Below are positions 29,591 through 30,972 of a DNA stretch of 30,972 nucleotides, piece by piece. A model generated the notes under the pieces. That model did no database searches. It saw only the letters and a program-made list of their open reading frames with translations, and was not told the DNA's origin. A program made the translations under genes and the position numbers. This DNA is from a virus. Every line of letters begins with the position of its first letter. Position 1 is the stretch's first letter. The DNA lies in IMG/VR virus record IMGVR_UViG_3300026082_000001, positions 1 to 30,972 of that record. One strand, given 5' to 3'.

Positions 29591-30343
29591 ATGTTTAAAA
29601 AACTACTAGTCGCGACGGCGGCCATGCTATTATCTGCAACTTCTGTTGCTGGTATTAGTTTATCAGGATTATATGAAGGTACACTAGATTCACACGGTGC
29701 ATATACCCAAGATATAACCACTACTATGAAAGGCACATCTGGAAGTTCCACAGTTACTGTGGTTTTGGATGGCGCTTTTGATATACATGATATGTATGTT
29801 GAAACTACTACTGGTCCTCTAACATTTAAGTTAGGTGATTCCTCTGGGGATGACCCAGATGTAGTATCTATCGGTGTTACAGCAACATCAGGTGGATTTA
29901 CAGTAGGACTTAGTCAAGACTCAGGTGAAAATACCGAACTTAATGTCGGTGGCTCACTTGCAGGTATTACATTTAATGTGACTGATGTTACAAATTCTGA
30001 AAGAGAAACCACAGCTACTTATGAAGTTGCTGGTTTAAAAGCTACAGTTGTACATAACAAAGTTACAGCAGGTAATAATATTGATACAACAATCGCGACT
30101 ACACTTGCAGGGTTAACCCTAAGTGCTAATCACGATTCAAATGCAGATGGCACCTCGGAAAATGGTGGCTCAGTATCTAAAGTTTTAGAAGGTTTAGGTA
30201 CAGTTAAAGCTGAAATGTCTAAGACAGGTGCTGGTGTTACAACTAAAGAATTTAGTTTGACACGTGGTATCTGGACTGGAAGCTGGGAAAAAGTAGGAAC
30301 CGCAGATGGCGTTACTTCTTTGAAGGCTAGTCTAGCATTTTAA
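29591..30343 (+). CDS. Secreted porin-like outer-membrane protein (250 aa)
   Basis: A signal peptide is evident: KK, hydrophobic core and a likely cut after ATSVA (residue 20). The mature part is rich in Thr, Ser and Gly with alternating beta-strands (GGFTVGLSQDSG, AGLKATVVHNKV, AGLTLSANHD) and ends LKASLAF. A C-terminal Phe is typical of outer-membrane beta-barrels recognised by BAM. The late promoter, the AAAAGG ribosome-binding site and the strong terminator make it a single-gene late unit. It resembles small bacterial porins. It may replace or block a receptor (superinfection exclusion) or alter uptake. A fibre-type virion protein is less likely because of the signal peptide. Confidence 0.8.
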   Translation: MFKKLLVATAAMLLSATSVAGISLSGLYEGTLDSHGAYTQDITTTMKGTSGSSTVTVVLDGAFDIHDMYVETTTGPLTFKLGDSSGDDPDVVSIGVTATSGGFTVGLSQDSGENTELNVGGSLAGITFNVTDVTNSERETTATYEVAGLKATVVHNKVTAGNNIDTTIATTLAGLTLSANHDSNADGTSENGGSVSKVLEGLGTVKAEMSKTGAGVTTKEFSLTRGIWTGSWEKVGTADGVTSLKASLAF

Positions 30344-30368
30344 AGGAACTTAATTATTAAGTAACTTC

Positions 30369-30400
30369 AGGGGATTTGCATTTATGTAAGTCCCCTTTTT
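30369..30400 (+). terminator. Rho-independent terminator
   Basis: AGGGGA (30369-30374) with TCCCCT (30391-30396) plus TTTGC/GTAAG inner pairs, then T's to 30400. It ends the porin-like gene. Confidence 0.9.
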
Positions 30401-30415
30401 ATTTTATGAATACTA

Positions 30416-30444
30416 TTTACATTCATACCAAACTATGATATAAT
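30416..30444 (+). promoter_or_regulatory. Sigma70-type promoter
   Basis: CTA-TTTACA (-35 hexamer 30416-30421), 17-nt spacer, TATGA and TATAAT (30439-30444). It drives the genes at 30467 and 30713. Confidence 0.8.
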
Positions 30445-30466
30445 AGTATTAATCAAAGGAAATATT

Positions 30467-30709
30467 ATGGACGCAGTAATGAATCACAGAAAATTGATGA
30501 GTGAATACTACAAAGATGATGGTAGTGTTGCTAAGATATATCAAGTTATAAATGGAATGGATGGTGAACATTCGTTTTTTTCAATAACATATAAGGACGC
30601 CTCCGGTACTAGATTAACAACTGAAGATTTTAAATATAAATCTTTAAGATACGTCGAGGACGCAGCAGAAAACTGGACACTAGGAATTAAACAATTATTA
30701 ACGGAGTAA
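30467..30709 (+). CDS. Hypothetical protein (80 aa)
   Basis: AAAGGA before ATG and a clean promoter at 30416. Contains SVAKIYQVINGMDGEHSFFSITYKDASG, a beta pattern, then a helix. No known family. Confidence 0.65.
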   Translation: MDAVMNHRKLMSEYYKDDGSVAKIYQVINGMDGEHSFFSITYKDASGTRLTTEDFKYKSLRYVEDAAENWTLGIKQLLTE

Positions 30710-30712
30710 AAA

Positions 30713-30958
30713 ATGGCAGATTTCGATTTTGGCTTTACGCTGGTAGATGAAGATGAATTAGATAGTGCTCAACAAGTAGCAACATCTTCAGCATCTGCAA
30801 AATCAGCGCAAACAAAGCTAGACAATTTATATAATGCTATTACACCTTTACTCAATAACCTTAAGGCAAATCCTGAAAAAGAATATATTAAATGGCCTAA
30901 TAGAGTTGACAAGGTAGAAGCATTCGAAGGTCAAATATTAAAAATATATAAGGGTTAG
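30713..30958 (+). CDS. Conserved T4-like phage protein (81 aa)
   Basis: MADFDFGFTLVDEDEL, then a helical segment and NNLKANPEKEYIKWPNRVDKVEAFEGQILKIYKG. The WPNR segment and acidic start look like a widespread uncharacterised protein of marine T4-like phages. GGAG 7 nt before ATG. Function unknown. Confidence 0.7.
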   Translation: MADFDFGFTLVDEDELDSAQQVATSSASAKSAQTKLDNLYNAITPLLNNLKANPEKEYIKWPNRVDKVEAFEGQILKIYKG

Positions 30959-30961
30959 CTG

Positions 30962-30967
30962 TTTACA
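30962..30967 (+). promoter_or_regulatory. -35 of a promoter cut by the window edge
   Basis: CTG-TTTACA follows the last stop codon, matching the -35 region of the other promoters. The -10 would lie about 17 nt further on, outside the window. Confidence 0.5.
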
Positions 30968-30972
30968 AAAGC

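Noticed and set aside
1-30972. CRISPR arrays, insertion sequences or attachment sites
   Set aside because: No regularly spaced direct repeats, transposase motifs or integrase were seen.

Overview
This AT-rich window is a segment of a T4-like (Tevenvirinae-type) myovirus genome, most likely a marine phage. The support is a T4-type replication and nucleotide set: DNA polymerase gp43 C-terminus, UvsX, gp41 helicase, RNase H, dCMP deaminase, a dCMP hydroxymethylase-like enzyme, an alpha-glucosyltransferase homologue and class Ia NrdA/NrdB. Nearly every gene is on the + strand, and stop and start codons usually overlap. A circularly permuted, two-piece ssrA gene fits an alphaproteobacterial host (the AT-richness would suit SAR11-like cells). 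Cyanobacteria and some betaproteobacteria also have permuted ssrA, so the host is inferred, not shown.

Layout. 1-3.5 kb: polymerase end, MazG-like protein, AEP-type primase candidate. 3.5-9 kb: a DNA-modification block (dNTP pyrophosphohydrolase, dCMP hydroxymethylase-like protein, AGT homologue, HAD phosphatase, nucleotidyltransferase-kinase fusion, C5-cytosine methyltransferase homologue). 9-13.3 kb: UvsX, gp41, dCMP deaminase and a run of very small genes. 13.3-19.1 kb: a late-type block behind a TATAAATA promoter. Three of its proteins start with short leaders like T4 capsid-targeting sequences ending in prohead-protease sites; two of these carry nucleotidyltransferase signatures (KxDG ligase-like and NMNAT-like). 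19.1-23.8 kb: nrdA, two small membrane proteins, ssrA, an A-type Fe-S carrier, nrdB and a glutaredoxin. 23.8-29.2 kb: zinc ribbon, GIY-YIG protein, RNase H, a RecB-like nuclease and many small accessory genes. 29.2-31 kb: two late-type promoters, an HEXXH protein, a secreted porin-like protein with a clear terminator, then a sigma70-type promoter and two small genes.

How the parts work together. The hydroxymethylase homologue has Asp where thymidylate synthase has the dUMP-selecting Asn. It is followed directly by a homologue of T4 alpha-glucosyltransferase, so the phage DNA probably carries glycosylated hydroxymethylcytosine. The next two genes look like an activation kit for the group that is attached. 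The polymerase, the AGT homologue and the methyltransferase homologue share a clamp-binding-like C-terminal tail, which suggests modification coupled to replication. Six sigma70-type promoters with identical 17-nt spacing (TTTACA/T or TGTACA, then TATAAT) mark early/middle units, and TATAAATA boxes mark late units.
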